Notes under the pieces: model-generated
Seen by the model: only the letters and a program-made list of their open reading frames with translations
What the model was told of the DNA's origin: nothing
Database searches by the model: none
Part shown: piece by piece, positions 44,058 through 58,114 of the stretch
Layout of the letters: every line of letters begins with the position of its first letter
Position numbering within the stretch: the stretch's first letter is position 1
Source: Melitaea cinxia
Taxonomy: Eukaryota; Arthropoda; Insecta; Lepidoptera; Nymphalidae
Direction of reading: 5' to 3'
Length of the DNA: 64,000 nt
Assembly: GCF_905220565.1 (NCBI RefSeq)
Contig: NC_059406.1
Coordinates: forward strand, 8,938,001 to 9,002,000
Position numbers and translations under genes: made by a program

Positions 44058-45349
44058 TATAGTACAAAATAATAAGGCTATTTGTTTTATTTTCTGAATT
44101 GGGAATTTAAATGATCCTATTACTACTACCACAATACAATACACAAACTTTCATATTTATTCCGTGTAATGACACTGTTACAGTATTATTACACGGATAC
44201 GGCAATATTGTACGAAATCCTTTTTGTTCCCTATATTACAAATAACTCTAAAACATCCTCATATATTCAAAGCCTTTGCATAATTTAATACTGTACTTGT
44301 GCAAAACGCCTATTCAACCATACATTACGCAAATTAGATTTGCCTAAATTATTAACAAAGCGTTCAATATGTAGGTAATAATCATAGAACATAAAATTAA
44401 TAGCTCCAAAACGTACATTAGACAATAATAACCATGTATATACTTGTGTGTATGGAAACAATTTAGTTAACCTACCTCTCATTGGAAATAGATATGCAAA
44501 TTCTTTGAAATGCGAACGTTAATTCGAACTTTAATTTCGAATTAAATCTACAGTGAATTCAAAATTACATTTGAAGGATTCAATGGCAGTTAAGTTTATT
44601 TCGGAAAAATAATACTGAAATAAAAATATCTATACTTAATATCACTATTAAAAACCCAGTGCAACTATTATTTCAATTGTAATGTTTATTTTACCATTAC
44701 AAAGCTGCGTTATCCAGAGGTAACATGCGCTTTCACATTTAACACATAATAGCGGTGCGTTGACCATAAATGTCAACGAATTCGGCCGATGGCAAAACTT
44801 AACACGGTTGAAATTTCGATGACCGCATGCGAGTAAACAAAAAAGTTGATAAAATCAAGCCTGAGCTTCAAAAAATCATCAAGACTTAAAAAAGAAAAAA
44901 AAAGTGTGTGTCTGCGTGTGTGTGTGTGTTTGTGTGTGTAAGTGTGTGTACTTATGCGGGCACGTAAGAAGTTATGCATCATTGGCTAGCTAACTTCACG
45001 TGCTAACTTCTTCTTCGTCGACTAGCTTACTTCAGGGTGTCGGTTTTGTTTTGTGATGGTTTGCGCGCGCATCGTAAAAATTTACTCTCATATTTTTTCC
45101 CTAACGCGCCAGAAGAAGTATAACGTCAAAAATTATATTTTACAGTAAACGTTCGAAGGATCATGTAAAAGGATGCATGTAAAAATGTTTACAAATATTC
45201 TTCTTTAGTTGTCACCTTTGTACTCTAATATGTGTTTTAATGAATCCTACTTTTCGTTGTTCAATTTTGAAACAAAATTGTTTTCCCAAAAATATGAATT
45301 CCAGTAAATATCATAAATTAATATCTATCGATTATTATTGCTTTACACA
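44058..45349. other. AT-rich sequence with a GT-rich patch
   Basis: 44903-44950 is an imperfect (GT)n tract. No supported gene. Confidence 0.4.
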
Positions 45350-45900
45350 ACCCTATTGTGATTGTTCGCTTCGGTCGGTGGCGATATCATATCGAACGTT
45401 GCAACCGACATGTGAAGTTCCACAATGGCTGCGATTATGATCACGATACTATCAAAATTGTCAATTTTATTACCGTTCTGTTTATGATAGCCTGATACCT
45501 ACTTTGTAATTTACTCAAATCGTCAATAGGTTACCTGTACCTTAACCGATTATCATAGACTTACATCCGTTGGATTTTGAGTGCAAATTTTGTTGGTTCG
45601 GAGTCAGACATATATGTATGTAATAATAATATGTATATTCCATTAACCGAATGCGACGATTTGACCGAATAGTTAAACAATAACAAAATAATTATGATAC
45701 AGTATAAATGAAGAAGTTTGATATAGTTAACTTCAAACATATATCTCGAATGAGGTTAATGTATCCGAAATTAACTAGACCGTTGACCGTCCCTAAAGGA
45801 TCGTTGCTTTTGTGTAGGTGCGATATTGGAGCGTGTGGTTTGCATCCGCCGTCCGGACGCGCACAATGGCGGCGATTAGGATCACGGTGCGATTAGAATG
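45350..45900 (+). repeat. Two related GC-richer patches about 440 bp apart
   Basis: CACAATGGCTGCGATTATGA at 45420 and CACAATGGCGGCGATTAGGA at 45862, each followed by TCACG. The similarity is confined to about 30 bp. Function unknown. Confidence 0.4.
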
Positions 45901-46111
45901 TCACGTTGACCCATTAGTATGTGCTCGCTAGCTATTTATGCGAGCCTGGTACTTGAATTGCAACATTACATAACTATTGAAACTGGACATGTGATAGTTT
46001 TTTTTTTTTTTTTTACAAAAAAAAGGATACATTGGAAATATTGGTATAATACGGGCACATACAAATTTAAATGAGGAAATAAAGTTATATTTGAAAGTTA
46101 AACTATAATGA

Positions 46112-46393
46112 TATATCACTTCAGCCTGGCCTTCAAAAATTACGGGAACTCATGTGTATTGCCCATAGTGACCACACTGGGCAGGCGGGTTGGCGACCGC
46201 AGAGCTGACTTTGTCGCACCGAAGACGTTGCTGCCCGTCTTCGGCCTGTGTATTTCAAAGCCAGCAGTTTGATGGCTATCCCGCCATCGGTCGGCTTTTT
46301 AAGTTCCAAGATGGTAGTGGAATTGTGTTAACCCTTAGTCACCTCTTACGACACCCACAGAAAGAGAGGAGGTGGCTATATTTTTAGTGCCGT
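46112..46393 (-). mobile_element. SINE-like element with RTE tail, copy 3
   Basis: On the minus strand it has the same body blocks as copy 1 (TCGTAAGAGGTGACTAAGGG, TTTGAAATACACAGGCCGAA, CGCCAACCCGCCTGCCCAG). The RTE-type tail is largely lost (CCAGGCTGAAGTGATATAT). Confidence 0.65.
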
Positions 46394-47859
46394 AATATAT
46401 TACTTTTTAAATTACTCAGAAGTAATAAATAATAGTCGATAAAAATACATTATATGTTATGTAATTATATAATTTACGTATATTTTAGAAATAAAAGTTA
46501 CAGAACAAACAGATAAATAAAAAAAAGGTATATTTGAATTCAGAGCACCAAGGGTCTCCCGGTCTCATTATTTTGAAACTAATGCCACTAAATACATTTC
46601 CCTTGGGAGATAATTACATTTATTACAAATTTTTGTTTATTTATTTACATTATGATGTTATTTGACGAATGCCTGACATTATATTATGTAGTGTATAAGA
46701 CGTTTTTGTATTTTTAATAAATATATATTAGTTGCAGATTGCATTTAAGGTGTAACTAACTTAATAACTCATTCAGGTCCTTATTCTTTCCTAAATACCG
46801 GACTATTTAGCAAGAGGCGTCGCTATAAATTAAATCTATTTTATTTCCTGCCAGATACGCATTCTATAATCGATCGACTATAGCTATTTTGTTAAAATAA
46901 AGTGATATTACTGGGTAAAATAGTCACAAAAGCCCTTTTATGCCCTAAAGTGGCCAAAGCTCTATTATCCTTAAGTGCTTAAGGATCGTGTCCATTACGC
47001 TATATCCTTCATACATAATAATCTGATCGTTAATATTTTCGTTGGTGTTGCCATAATCGAAAAAGATAGCTACGCATAATCCACTATTAAATTTAACTAG
47101 GTCTCCTGCGCTTTGGCAGCAACTCAACTGCGCCAAACGCATATGGGTCATGTTTACATGAGAGTATTTTAATCTGTCAACTTTGACATTAAACTGTAAT
47201 GTAACGTTCTTCATTACAGCATAAGTAGCGCAATATTGCAAATATTTAAAAACGAAAGCAGATTCATTTCGAAAAAGCTACGCAAAGTATTATACAAAGA
47301 CTTTTTTACAGAAATAACTAATAATACGATTTTATTTTACGTTTTTTTAGTTGACGTTCCGTTAATTAACAATTAACGAGTAAACGGGCATAAAACGAAC
47401 ACGTTATCTAGGGCAAATAATATTTATGATTATTTTTTTTAAACTCGAAAGCGATTAAACCTATTTGTGGTTCAACAAATCATTAGCTATTTTCAGCAGT
47501 TCATGTTGATCATAAAATACTCCATTAAAATCTATTCACGTACCTACTGTTTACGATTAAAACTACGCTTTATTAGGATCTAATCAAAATCGCCTTAGAT
47601 AAAAAGTTTAAAGATCATAATGTTTATAACAATCGTAAACACAATAAATGTTAATATGTTGTTAATAAGTGCATATTTGTATTTAACTAATAACTGAAAT
47701 ATGTATAATAACACATAAATTTTGTGCTATATATGTATTGTAAAAAACTACATGTTAGTGAATTAAACAAAATTGTTTAAAATATATGCATATATGGAGT
47801 TACAATTTTGTTCATTTTGTTCCTTTTCCAAAAGTTTTTATAATTATTGATTGTGATAA
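46394..47859. other. AT-rich sequence, nothing recognised
   Basis: The minus-strand open stretch 46945-47241 starts at TTG and has no known domain. No gene supported. Confidence 0.35.
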
Positions 47860-47945
47860 ATTCCTTTCACTAGTGCCAAGATAACACAAATAATTTTACA
47901 CTTTTTCACGTAGAACGGAGAGGACACGAAAGAGATTGATCGGTG
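47860..47945 (+). repeat. Unnamed dispersed repeat, copy 2
   Basis: TTTCACTAGTGCCAAGATA and AAAGAGATTGATCGGT in the same order as at 1921-2020. Confidence 0.5.
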
Positions 47946-48050
47946 CATTATTGAGGTTACAACCTCAATAAATTTTTGAAGACCGTAGTAATTCTAGATT
48001 ATTTTGGTTAAACTTAAATATTAATTATTTTCAAAAAAATCTTTTTTTGC

Positions 48051-48441
48051 AATGCCTGAAGACCAAAGTCTTCGAGCAATGCGTCGTTTCTGTTTTAATA
48101 TACGGTAGTGAGACGTGGACACTGACAAAGAGACTAGTCCTCAAGTTTCAAGTCGCTCAACGTGCAATAAATCGGGCCATGCTGGGAGTCTCTCTTAAAT
48201 ATATGAAAAATTAAGACTACACGAAAGTAACCAACATAGTCCACAGTATTAGCAAGTTGAAGTGACAGTGGGCTGGTCACATGTGTCGCAGGGCCGATGG
48301 CTGCTGGAGCAGACGTGTCCTGGAGTGGAGATGGCGTGTTGGCAAACGCAGTGTGGGACGCATCCGGCCCGCTGGACCGACAATCTACGTAAGATTGCCG
48401 GTGAGGGCTGGATGAGGGTTGCCGAAAACCGGGATTTTTAT
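48051..48441 (+). pseudogene. RTE LINE ORF fragment, inactivated
   Basis: Aligns by eye with 61990-62383. Blocks are CLKTKVFEQCV, YGSETWTLTKR, VAQRAINRAMLGVSL, SISKLK, QWAGHMCRRADG and RKIAGEGWMRVAENRDF. It covers only the region C-terminal to the RT catalytic motifs. Breaks include a stop in 'KLK*QWAGH' (TGG to TGA), another after KYMKN, and a frame shift near 48360. Neither end of the element is present, and the 3' end runs into TATATAACAA rather than the RTE tail. It is an old, dead copy. Confidence 0.8.
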
Positions 48442-49254
48442 ATATAACAAATACTATAAGTTATATTTGTTTTTATATATTAATAAATAAGAATAGGCAG
48501 ATGTGATTATATGATTTAATTTTTTTACAAACTTGAGTTTAATCAGTTATATTACCATTTTTTTTTTCAAACATGAATTGGTAATTTAATATTTTTCATG
48601 TTATGGCGATTAACTGCCGGTTATATATTTTATTTTATTTATTTTGAGGCACCCTCAAATTAAAATATTTGTAAATTCATATATCTTTGTGTTATGTTTA
48701 ACCGTCTATATTTAAGAAGCCGTGGGTGGGTAAATCTCAGGTCCAAAACCCTAAAAAGGATAGCAAATGATGATGCTAAAGGATAGAATATCACGCTAAT
48801 TAATTAGTTTTAAGGTTTATATAACAAACCGAGTCGAATCTTACAAACATCAAGACCACCGACATTTGAGTCTGTGTAACAATTGTAATGAGGCATAACC
48901 CCTAAATGCATATTGTTACCAATTGTCTACATTACCTTTAAAATAAATTTATTCAAAAACCTAAGTGTCTGCGTTTTCAAACGCATCTATATAATCATAG
49001 ACAATAAATCATTATGCAAATAAAAAAATGACATTATATTTGGAGGGTGTATTTATGACGTTTTTTTTTTTTAGTTTGAATGTGGCGGGATATGTTTAGT
49101 ATGTTACTAGAAGACGTACATTCTATTATCGAGTTAATAACAAAACAGTTGTTTTTGTAATTATAAAATGACTTCTGATTAGTTATCAGGTAAGCTATCA
49201 ATCAATATTTAACATTGTATTTGAAATAACATTTGTTTCATAAATAATTATAAG
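48442..49254. other. AT-rich sequence, nothing recognised
   Basis: No supported feature. Confidence 0.35.
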
Positions 49255-49269
49255 AAAAAAATTCTGGAG

Positions 49270-49850
49270 GAGACCTGGTGCACAACCAATTTTCTCTGAA
49301 AATGAAGAGATACTGATATTGAAATCTGCAGCAAAAAGTGTGCAATGGTCATTTCCACTATCTCTTCTAGATTTGTGAAAGTTTGCCAAAATTCTCTTGC
49401 GCAATCAAAGAAGATCTGTATCGAAGTTCACAAAGAATCTTCCTGGAATCGACTGGGCTTAGTCATTACTTAAGATGCACAAGTCTGAATACTCTCGACG
49501 AGTAACTGCAAATATAGCAAAGCTAGCGCTTCCGTGTCTTGGGAATTAATTGCTCAATATTTCGACAACCTTGAAGAAGTTGTTAAAGATGTTGTCCATG
49601 CCAATATTTTGAACTATGATGAGTCTAATATGAGCGACGGATGGGAAAGAAAATTAGCATCATTAAAACAGGAGTTAAATATCCGAAATAAAATTAAAGA
49701 ACAAGGCTTAGAACTTACAGTTATGCTCTATGGATCTGTAGGGGGCGGTCTTTTACCCTCCTACATTATTTACAAAAGTTTTCATTTATATAATGTATGG
49801 AAGGGAAGAGCACCAGCTGGTCTACAATGTTGCAATCAACCTTGATGTAA
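49270..49850 (+). pseudogene. Degraded DDE transposase (Tigger/jerky-like)
   Basis: The reading frame from 49270 gives RRPGAQPIFSENEEI, WSFPLSLLDL, KNLPGIDWA and SRRVTANIAK, interrupted by two stops. After a frameshift near 49530 it continues as YFDNLEEVVKDVVHANILNY, DESNM, YGSVGGGLLPSYIIYKSFHL and YNVWKGRAPAG. This order (GRP...F...GFP, MPG..W, N.DE.N, YK...LY..W) is that of pogo/Tigger-type DDE_1 transposases in insects. The first catalytic Asp is within NYDES (about 49606). The later catalytic residues are not found, so the gene is dead. No terminal inverted repeats were located. Confidence 0.6.
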
Positions 49851-52149
49851 AAACGGTTCGCGGTTCAACCGGACAGTTAGGGGCTAGATTGACGATCCTA
49901 CATTCAGGGATTGGTTTAATAATATTATATGAAACAAATAATAAGCAAAAATATGGAACATCTTGTGTATTTCATTATAATAACCACTATTGTAGTGAGG
50001 CATTTTATATGGAATTGTGATTCATTGTGATCTAGCCCGTTCGCGAGGTTGACAGTCCCTGCTTTCTGCTCCAGAATTCGTAAGTTCGATTTCTGGTCAA
50101 ACTCTAGCTGTAATATCTACATATTTATTTTTAAAAATATATTAATTCGAATATGAATCCGACTCCGGTGTTACCTAAATCACACGTCTAACTTCATTAA
50201 TATTTATGTCTACGTTCAACACATTTGAACATTATTTATTTTTATAAAAAAATCGGGAGCGATGTGTAGTAGAGACAAAAAATAAAAGCTTTCGGAAGTC
50301 TGAACTAAAATCAATTGATTTGTGTTTTCAGTACGAACAGGTGCCCTTTCGAGCTATATCTCGTTCTCTCTGAATAATGGTAGGTTTTGTTCTACTTTTT
50401 AGACTATAATTCAAACTTTTACGAGTTTCGACGGCTTTTGTACGATTCGAACGTCGCCGGTGACATTATGAGCGAATTTACATATCGTCGGGAGTTTGAT
50501 CGATTTCATAAGTACTTCTAGAAACTAGTTTGGAATTTAGCATTTAATAAATATTATATGTCAAGAAGGTCGTTGGGGAACTAAATTTATACTTTATTTT
50601 AAGATTAAATACACATTTTACTTCAAATTTTGCTAACAAAAATTCATACAAAAGTACAAGGTTTTTGGAATTTCTGAGATTATTAAAAAAATTGTAAGTA
50701 GCTAAAACACACATATACATCGAAAGACGCTATACGACTATTTTTTTTTTCTTGTAGAATTCATTGTTAACATTATTAGCATATGATTCGTCACAAAATT
50801 ATTTGTGACAAACCATATGCTTGAGGACTGATAACAAGAATGATGACAACATTTCTTCGTTGAATCACAATTCTGATTGTCTAGGAGTATATCTAAATTA
50901 AGTACCCTTACTTTCAATAATGAAGTCGAGAATAGTGTAGAGGTAAATCTTTTAGAATGTTCTAGAGCTTCTATACCAAAATCAATGTTTATGGACATTG
51001 AGGTAAAAGAAGAGAAAGAATGAAGCGCATCTGTTCAATAAGTTAAAATACATTTATTGTTGTAAAAATCATCCCTTATCGTCTAGAGTTTATATGGAAT
51101 GTGCCACAGGGCAAATCACGTACCTTTGACAGGTAGAAAAATAACCATAATCGACTGTCACTGAGATACTTTCTGTCAGGCGGCACTCTTGGCAGACCCA
51201 CAAAAACAAACTTAGAATTACGAGTAGAAACGAACATATACATGTACAATACTGATTTGAATCAGAAATTCCAGAGGGAAAGAAATCGGCTATTACTGAT
51301 GAAAACAACACTAAAAAGCCCGAACAATTACAGAGAATAAAAAAAAAATTAAGCTATAGTTGGCTTGGCCAACATAATTCAAATCTTCAGTGAACAGATG
51401 ACTTACACTATTTATAAAAAGTGTTTTCCAATATCACTTGAAATATATTTAAAAAACACAAGTGAAAAATATTCAGATTCACGTTTTATTTCACTAAAGG
51501 AGAATTTTCATGACACTTTGTCTTTTCGCGTGGAAAAAGAATGTTAGGAACAACTTAGAAGAATCTTAGAATTCACGATTTGTTTTCTGACATTTATTTC
51601 AATCCTTTTAAAACTGTAAAACCGTTTGAACTATCTCTTCCCGTAATATTGATTACATTAAATTCTACTTGGCAGTGCGAATTTCTATGGCTATTAACAT
51701 TAATGTTTTAAGCATAGTTTGTCAGACAACTACAATGTTATTCGAAGGGTATGCATGATATTTTGCAATCAACTAATTTAACAATTCCAATATCAAACTG
51801 ATTTAATAAACCTGATTCAAAAAACAGTCAGTCAATCGGAAGGCTAGTACTTTCATTAAACAATACCATTTAACAACATCTCCAGTTTAAAACTTGAATC
51901 GACAAACAAAATATCATATAACACACTATAATTTTGTTGTTAAACGTCTCTTAAATAAACTTGTATAAAACGCGAATATGAGCTGTCAAGTTCAATGACC
52001 GCAGTTTAAGTTGGATTCGAAATTTTCTTCAAAAACTCGGAAGGTGTTGTGTTTCAAACTTTATTGTAATACCCTTACGTAATTTTACACAACTTTTTTT
52101 TTGTAGTTTTCAACTAAAACACTATTTTAATTTATTTTTTGCTATTTCA
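49851..52149. other. AT-rich sequence, nothing certain
   Basis: Holds several short open stretches without domains. The patch at 50430-50515 (GACGGCTTTTGTACGATTCG) is less AT-rich. A plus-strand acceptor-like TTTGTGTTTTCAG ends at 50331 and is followed by 13 codons (YEQVPFRAISRSL) and a stop, too weak to call. Confidence 0.3.
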
Positions 52150-52692
52150 GTATCAGAAAAAATAGTCAAGTAACTACGCGTTATCAAAGATTACTCAAAA
52201 AGTAGTTATCAGATCTCGATAAAATTTATATGTGACCACATGATAAACATCAGCTTTCGATTAAATCAAAAATTATCAAAATCGGTATACCCAGTAAAAA
52301 GTTATTGCGGATTTTCGAGAGTTTCCCTCGATTTCTCTGGGATCCCATCATCAGATCCTGGTTTCCTTATCATGGTACCAAACTAGAGATATCTCCTTTC
52401 CAAAAAAAAAAGAATTATCAAAATCGGTACATCTAGTAGAAAGTTATGCGGTATAATACAACGTAGGTCGACGAAAAATGCGTCAAGTAAAAACGCATTA
52501 TTAGATATAACTCGAAAAGTAGTTGTTAGATCTCAAATAAATTTAAATGGGACCAATTGGCACACACCACCTTTCGATTAAAATAAAATTTGTCGAAATC
52601 GGTCCACCCGGTCAAAAGTTCTGATGTAACATATACATAAAAAAAAAATAGTCGAATTGAGAACCTCCTCCTTTTTTGGAAGTCGGTTAAAA
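52150..52692 (-). repeat. AACCGACTTCCAAAA repeat, copy 4
   Basis: Nearly the same as copy 1 (19755-20362) over about 540 bp in the same orientation, including the internal TCCCATCATCAGATCCTGGT segment that copies 2 and 3 lack. Its minus-strand 5' end is TTTTTAACCGACTTCCAAAA. Confidence 0.7.
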
Positions 52693-52734
52693 AGGGCATG
52701 GGTTCATAAGCCCGTGGATGTATATCACTTGTAA

Positions 52735-52790
52735 AAAAAAAAGCCTGTAACACCCCACTGAGGGGCACAGGTCTCTTTCCATGCAAGGGA
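52735..52790 (-). repeat. SINE 3' scrap
   Basis: AAGCCTGTAACACCCCACTG followed by GGGGCACAGGTCTCTTTCC is the inverted 3' end of the SINE family (compare 41718-41765). Confidence 0.45.
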
Positions 52791-55274
52791 ACAATTATTA
52801 CACTAGTGAAATTTGGACATAAAAATTATTTTTCATATAAAAGGGTTTCATATAAAGTGTTTTTCTGCCTTCGATTAATCAAACTTAATATTTCCGAACC
52901 TTGTTTGTCGTATTTAACAAATTTCAATCGATATTGAAATGACATAAAAACGAACAATTAGTTAATAAAAGTTTTAAAAAATTAAAATTTCAGCGGTGAC
53001 AGCGTTGACTGTTTGCGTTGTGATATATATATACTTTGCCTAACTTTTTATATTAAATGCAATCAAATTTAATGAATATGTTATATTTTGAGGAAACGAT
53101 AAATTTTAAAATTGACGAGAAATTGTTTATTTTGTATAAAAAGAGAATAGTATGCAAATTACATTAAATTTTTCGATGCGGTCGAGGACGGTCACACGGA
53201 AGGTCAAGGCGAGCTTGAGGTAAAACCGAAAAATGTATATATACATATAACATATTTTTATATCAAATTTATGAACACGCGAATACGTATTAAAGGTTGG
53301 CATGTATCTGACACGGTTTTAGGACAGTTTGGTATGATATTAATTAAATCATTAACATTTTTATAACGTCTACTAACTTTAAAATACAAAAAGTTTAATT
53401 TGTTTGTAATAGTATAAATAAGGCAGACAATTAAACAAAATACATAGTTGTGTTGATTTTAGGTAATTTTTTAATCATTCGTTATAACATCTTTAAAATA
53501 ATTTTCATCGAAATTTGAGCAAATAAACGACATTATTCCTACAATTAACAGGTAACGGTATATAAAAACAAAAAAAATCAAACTAAAAAATACCTTAATT
53601 AATAATCTAACTTTAGTGACTATATTAATTACTAGCAGTTTGTCCTTCGCTCGTGTATAAATTGATAGTATGTTCAAAGAGGGGCTAAAATAGTGTATAA
53701 TCATTACATCATGACATTTTAGGACCTCAAAATTTTTTTTCTTAGTCGCTTTTAGGAACAAAATTAATTTCATGCCTTATTTGTCTCATGTATTTTATTT
53801 TAAACTATAAAAAATATTACAAATGTCAAACAATAACATTTAAAAGACTATACGTTAAGAACATTTTCACTTTGCTTAGAAGCTGATAAATTCACCTTTA
53901 CGACGCGAACATGTGTAACTATGATGAAGGTTACTTGATCGTAAAAAATACGAGACTCAGGGCAGACTTTTTATAAGGAAAAAATGATAGCAGCCCAACA
54001 TTCGGACCATCGATCTTACGACCGGAAACAAACGTTCGAAGCAGGGCTCCATCACCGAGGACCTATCGCTATCGAAAAAACATTGACCCAGAAATAAACC
54101 AGCGTCCCGAAATAATCTCCATATTCTATTCTGCGAAGAATCTGATGAGGATGTTATTGAGATCGAGACACGCCCTAAATAATGTTCGAAAGAATTCAAT
54201 ATAAGGTTACTATTCAAAAGGAAAAATGAAAACGGCGTTACTTCAAATTAAAAGATTTTGTCCTCTATAAAAGTAAAAAGCGATACCATCTTCATCGAAA
54301 CGAAAGGGAACCTTTCTAGGAAAAAGTATTTATCTATTCATCAAAGGAAATTGAATATAAAATTGAAAATATCTGGCGAATTCATAGGAAAACTTTTGCC
54401 ATTTTTCAGCGAAACAAAATTTACTTGATTAAAAGAAGTATTGACTAAATAATAATATAATTTGTGACAAAGTTATGGTTTAATTATATTAAAGAAACAT
54501 AAGTTAGTCTGATCCTGCAATAGGATTATAGAACAATAAGTTAATTAACACTTTTTAATAAAGGATACGACGCTCATTACTGATATCGCCTTTCAAGAGT
54601 CAAACTGGCATACAGCCAAGGTAAGAGACAACGTATCATAATTGCAATGGAGACATTCTTATTAATGAAGAGAGGCCAACAAATACTAAAACTTACAACT
54701 GTTAGTATATAACAAAAAAATTAAAGGTAATGGTTGATATATATGTTAGTCACTTGATCGATACATATCATCCAGTCTATCATTCAATCATTGCTCTTTC
54801 CTATGGCGAAAAGCGAAATATTTAATAGTAACCCTTTTTTCACAACGAAGATTTCAATCGTGGATGAAACAAGGAACTTAACCGCACCTGTGCGCTAGAG
54901 TAAATATACTCTAAATGTTTCACCGATCTGATATTAAACCGACGACCCGAAAAAAAACTAATAGTACCTTTTTCTTTTCTGAATAGCTAAGACAATATTA
55001 GGCATATGCTTTTTAAAACGTGCACGTACCTAATGTTTATGACGTAAATTATATTTATTATTCCAAGGTCTGGGAATTTTAGACACCTAATCGTTTTATT
55101 ATGAATGACTAGTGAATCATCAGACCTTTTACAGGGCTTTTAAATCAATGCATTAATGTAACGAAATCGTAAAACAATAATAAAGTTCATCAAAAATTAC
55201 ACTATTATTTATTTATTATTCTTTGGGCACAATAGAAAGCATTTTCTTAAATTTTTGATTGGCACGACTAGGAC
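52791..55274. other. Mostly unassigned AT-rich sequence
   Basis: At 53632 ACTAGCAGTTTGTCCTTCGC with CTCGTG resembles a degraded minus-strand Helitron 3' end. 53950-54190 is less AT-rich with no recognised product. Nothing else. Confidence 0.3.
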
Positions 55275-55450
55275 AGAAGACTACGGCCAAATAAAACTGT
55301 CCTCAACTAGTGTTGTGTTCCTATGGTGAGTAAGGTAGCCGGATCTCCTGGGGTTAAGGGTAAAGTCGGCAACGCGCTTACAATTCTCATCGCGTTGCAA
55401 GCTCCCATAGATTACGGTATCTGCTGACCGTCGAGGGTTGTTTCTCACCT
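55275..55450 (+). repeat. GGTGAGTAAGGTGACCAGAGCTCC dispersed repeat, copy 2
   Basis: GAAGACTACGGCC, TAGTGTTGTGTTCCTATGGTG, AGTAAGGTAGCCGGATCTCC, GTCGGCAACGCGCTTAC and AGATTACGGTATCTGCTGACC follow the family order. Confidence 0.6.
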
Positions 55451-58114
55451 CAGTGGTACAAAACATCACCTTTTTATTTTGTACGATTTTATTTTTGTGT
55501 TACCCACGCATTAGGAAATTCTAAACACCCTTTTTATTTTATATTTAGTCGTATTTTTTCTAGAATGTGGAATCATAATAATATAACTTTTTAACCTCAC
55601 ATCTTTTACGTTCTAAGTAATATAATAAATATATTTATGACCGCTGGCAACACTAAAATACATTGCAACAGAACAGACAAAGCTATCTTTGAGCTCTAAT
55701 GGCTAATGACAGTTCCAACGAATCGATATCATATCAAAGATTATCAGCACTTATAGTTAATACACACTACTTACTATAGTACTTTGAAGATGATAAATAA
55801 ATAATGCAAATAAGAATACAAATAGAACAAATCTCTTCTAGAGATAAGGACACTTATACTTTTTCACGGCATGTACTCGTTTCATTTAAAATAACGTAGT
55901 AATCCTAACAGTAACGTATTTAATATAACGTTTTAATAGGTAAATAAAAATATTAAATGTGGTTAACATTTCCTCCATATTGCCAAATTTAAAAAAAATC
56001 ATAATTATTGCAATTATAAGTTTAGGTACTTTTATCATGAGTATATTGATGTAGAAAACTGTCAAACTTATTATATACATATACTGCAAGTGTATTTTAT
56101 ATGAATAGCGTGGATGTTTGATTTTCTGATGTATTGTGTACTGTGTGTCTTGCATTAATACTTTAATTTATTCACTATGCACTAGCGCGTTTAGGTTCCT
56201 AGCTTCTTTCAATACGATAGATAGGAAAGATCACTATTTAGTAATGAAACTACCCTTTGCACTCTTTTGTTTACAAAGTCAAGGTTTACTTTGTATCTCT
56301 TTTGTCTTTATAATGTGTGCAATAACTTTGTTTTCGAGATTACGTATTTTAATTAGTAATCTATTTATTATTTGGAATTATGTAAATAGTAATATTTTAT
56401 TGACCCATGTTAATGCTCTAAAACATTTTTATAATTTTTCTATGAAAGCCAAAACGCTTTAACGTTTCTACATTTAAAATACTATTCTGATAACGAATAA
56501 CACTTTTCGTGACATCTTGGATGGTCAGGCGTTGAACAAAAATTGTGATTAAAAAGCCGAACTGGACTGGATTCAACTTTTAATCGCCTAAGTTTAAAAA
56601 AAAGCCATCTAATTATCAATAATAAAAGAACCATTTAGAGGACCAAAAAAAAGGATAACTGAATGCAAATAAATGCATGTACAAGTTGGGCAGCAGTTCT
56701 GAGATATGTAACTGTGGAATAAAAGAGTTACGAGTTATGCCCTTATTTTATTCTCTTAAAAAGAAAAAGGATAGATCCATAAGTGGGAACTTTTACAAAC
56801 TATTACAGAATAATAAAGCGTAGATAAGCGTAAATAAGCGTAGTGTAGCAATAACATTTCCTTTGTTTTCAGACGCTTTGACAGCGGTCTCCATTAATTA
56901 CTTAACCTTATCAATATCGACAACATCATCAATCTAGAATCGAACAAATACTAGACACAACTGTTTCAATAGAACGCTAATCAAATCACTTGGTCAGACT
57001 GCGGAGTGTAATTTGGAGTTCTAATGCCTTAACTTACTTATATGAATACTCATATCTATTCTATATACGTAAAAATTAATCTTCGATTGTATTTACGCAT
57101 ATAAGTTCTAAAGAAAACTGCTTATACTTATCCAATTTAGTAATTGGATAAGTATATTTTTATTGTGACATTTAAAGTCAAGACAACGTTTGTATAAAAG
57201 ATTTTAAAAAGAAAAAGAAATGATACCTATGTCCTTTAATTTTTTCGAATTTAATCGATGTTTAATTTGTCTATGAGTATATTAGTTTAATAATTAGTAA
57301 TTTTCTTAATATAATAATCATACGGTAACTAGGCGTTTTATTATTTTTAAATTCGTTTCTAGCATAGCGATGTATAAAATATATTATGTACCTGTTTCAT
57401 TCAGCAATATGTCACAAACATCAAAAAAATCACTATAAACAAAATCGTTAAAAGATTACGCCGAAAATAAAGTTTACAATTATCTCTAATCATACTGACT
57501 CCAGTTGCGAACCGAATAGCCGTGGCCTTGCTTCGTTGGCATGATTCCATATAGGCACTTACAATGTCGACCGGGCACGGAAGTGGACTATACACCGTTA
57601 AGCTGACATACTGCAACGCAGCGATCTTCTTATATCACAATCACGAATTTTGTTATCTTTTATAATTAATGCGACTTACATTTCTTTATTTACATTCATT
57701 TATTTTAACGTTTAAGAAACATAGACTTTTAAATAATAGCTCAACTTTACTTCTTTACTTACTAGTTAAAAACTAACAAAGTCCAACACTTTGAAAGCCT
57801 GAAATGGCAGCCCCACACCGAGCAGTCTAATGTCCGCAGACTTTCTATCGGGTGGACAGAAGTTCTGCGGAGGGTTAGGAATGCTGAAAAACCATGATGG
57901 AGACCATCATTCAGTAGTAAAAAGGTTTTAAAGAAAAATATACATGCAAGGAACCTTGATGGAGCCGTTTACTTGTAGCCAAGTGATAAACACTCCAAAA
58001 ATAATATCACATCGATACATATAATAAAATGGTAGGAAAGTCAAAACTGTACATTGAATTTTTTTTTAAAAGAATAGTTGGGGTGTAATCTACAATCGAC
58101 AACGAAGCCAAAAA
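55451..58114. other. AT-rich sequence, nothing recognised
   Basis: About 2.7 kb. GC-richer patches at 57500-57600 and 57790-57890 have no supported product. Open stretches here start at non-ATG codons. Confidence 0.35.

Noticed and set aside
46945..47241. 98-codon minus-strand open stretch
   Set aside because: Opens at TTG, not ATG, and matches no family I know.
50332..50373. Possible exon after TTTGTGTTTTCAG
   Set aside because: Thirteen codons then a stop; nothing recognisable.
57401..57616. 71-codon minus-strand stretch with a C-terminal hydrophobic tail, possible tail-anchored protein
   Set aside because: Starts at TTG; the first in-frame ATG leaves a short peptide; no supporting splice signals of quality.
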